Positions 4,880-5,467 of a stretch of 5,467 nucleotides of DNA are shown in pieces. The notes below the pieces were generated by a model, which was not told the origin of the DNA, searched no databases, and worked only from the letters and a program-made list of their open reading frames with translations. Location: positions 1 to 5,467 of the forward strand of contig JAPPJA010000245.1 in the NCBI GenBank assembly GCA_028874675.1, given 5' to 3'. The translations under genes were made by a program, and so were the position numbers. Each line of letters starts with the position of its first letter. Within the stretch, counting starts at the first letter, position 1. Source of the stretch: Chloroflexota bacterium. GTDB lineage: Bacteria; Chloroflexota; Dehalococcoidia; Lucifugimonadales; UBA3495.

Positions 4880-4910
4880 CCGGGGACGAGGCAATGGGTG
4901 CCGTCCCCGG
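4880..4910 (+). promoter_or_regulatory. strong leader hairpin before the ubiD-family gene
   Basis: CCGGGGACG (4880-4888) pairs perfectly with CGTCCCCGG (4902-4910). The 13-base loop contains GGCA, which can pair with TGCC (4890-4893, 4899-4902) in an alternative inner stem. No T-run follows (CGCAATCGCC), so it is more likely a 5'-end stabiliser or a protein or RNA switch site than a terminator. It ends 43 bases before the start codon. Confidence 0.5.
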
Positions 4911-4953
4911 CGCAATCGCCTCGAGAATTCGCTAATCGGCTTCAGGGGACCCC

Positions 4954-5467
4954 ATGAACTACAAGGACCTCCGGGAGTTTGTCAGCTTCCTGGAACGTCG
5001 CGGTCAGTTGCACCGCGTCAAGACTCCCGTCAGCTGCGAACTGGAGATGACGGAAATCGCGGACCGGATGGTCAAGAGCGGCGGTCCGGCCCTGCTCTTC
5101 GAAAACGTTACGGGCTACGACATGCCGGTGTTGATGAACCTCTTCTGTTCCGACCAGCGCATGGCCTGGGCCCTGGGGGTGGAGAAAGTTGACGACCTGG
5201 TCGCCAGGCTAGAGGGGATGCTGCAGCTGGCGCAGGGCGCCCCGGAGGGCCTGGTTAACAAGATCCGGACGCTGGGCCAAATAATCCAGATGGGCCGGTA
5301 TCAGCCCAAGCGCGTCAACCGCGCTCCCTGCCAGGAAGTCGTCCTGCGGGGTGATGAAGTGGACCTCTTCAAGTTCCCCATCCTCAAGTGCTGGCCAATG
5401 GATGGGGGCCGCTACATTACCCTGCCCCTGGTGATAACCAGGGATCCGGTCACCGGCACTCAAAACT
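4954..5467 (+). CDS. UbiD-family prenylated-FMN decarboxylase, N-terminal part (cut by window end)
   Basis: The first 171 codons of a UbiD-type enzyme, a family of usually about 450-500 residues that reversibly decarboxylates aromatic or unsaturated acids with prenylated FMN made by UbiX. Landmarks: YKDLREFVSFLERRGQLHRV (3-22), the GGPALLFENV box (43-52), PVLMNLF (58-64), ALGV (73-76), QEVVL-x-G-DEVDL (127-138), FPILKCWPMDGG (141-152) and TLPLVITRDPVTG-x-x-N (156-171). Asn171 aligns by eye with the metal-ligand Asn of UbiD/Fdc1; the later His and Glu ligands lie beyond the window. The ATG is preceded by AGGGG (4944-4948) and matches the usual N-terminus. Cys65 stands where Gly is usual. The frame is open to the end, so it is truncated only by the window. 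The substrate (ubiquinone or menaquinone precursor, or a catabolic aromatic acid) cannot be told; no ubiX is in view. Confidence 0.93.
   Translation, partial: MNYKDLREFVSFLERRGQLHRVKTPVSCELEMTEIADRMVKSGGPALLFENVTGYDMPVLMNLFCSDQRMAWALGVEKVDDLVARLEGMLQLAQGAPEGLVNKIRTLGQIIQMGRYQPKRVNRAPCQEVVLRGDEVDLFKFPILKCWPMDGGRYITLPLVITRDPVTGTQN

Noticed and set aside
5209..5463. Minus-strand open frame and the 4875-5192 plus-strand frame
   Set aside because: Both overlap the ubiD-family gene in other frames, while the true frame from 4954 carries clear family motifs.
1..5467. CRISPR array, insertion sequence, or phage/defence genes
   Set aside because: There are no evenly spaced repeats, transposase motifs or terminal repeats, and no integrase or defence-type domains. 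The tRNA shows no duplicated 3' end that would indicate an attachment site.

Overview
The window is moderately GC-rich bacterial DNA with short spaces between genes. It holds five protein genes, one of them cut by the window end, one tRNA, and a possible sixth gene start cut by the left edge. Consensus-like sigma70 promoters, GTG and TTG starts with purine-rich ribosome-binding sites, and tRNA and terminator form all indicate a bacterium. The gene set fits an uncultured Chloroflexota lineage (Dehalococcoidia/SAR202-like): a PAL-like NHL propeller, a double-CxxC zinc-ribbon protein, a DHS3-type MFS carrier and a UbiD-family decarboxylase. That taxonomic reading is an inference from family distribution, not something the sequence proves.

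Layout. Bases 1-50 may carry the start of a leftward gene. A strong extended -10 promoter (121-149) drives a 305-residue NHL-repeat beta-propeller of the peptidylglycine amidating-lyase (PAL) type (204-1121, +). Two hairpins follow, the second a good intrinsic terminator ending 3 nt before tRNA-Ala(GGC) (1233-1308, +). Inverted repeats at 1335-1374 and 1462-1520 separate this rightward block from the leftward genes. Leftward are a type II dehydroquinase-fold protein that lacks most catalytic residues (1594-2025, -) with its own promoter, and a 12-helix MFS transporter with a TTG start (2313-3617, -).

The 560-base divergent spacer 3618-4177 is the most structured non-coding part. It has a direct repeat next to the MFS gene, a GC-rich foldable stretch with short matches to cobalamin-riboswitch core motifs (3797-3934, +), an AT-rich zone with nested inverted repeats, and a likely promoter and leader for the zinc-ribbon gene (4178-4483, +). 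That gene ends at a clear terminator. After about 300 bases without a gene comes a promoter candidate, a 9-bp hairpin and the first 171 codons of a ubiD-family gene (4954 to the end, +).

The genes look like separate transcription units rather than one operon, and nothing visible ties them into one pathway. The points most worth a second look are the dehydroquinase-fold protein without its catalytic Tyr and Arg residues, the riboswitch-like RNA placed in front of a zinc-ribbon gene, and the PAL-like protein with a complete active site but no hydroxylating partner in view.
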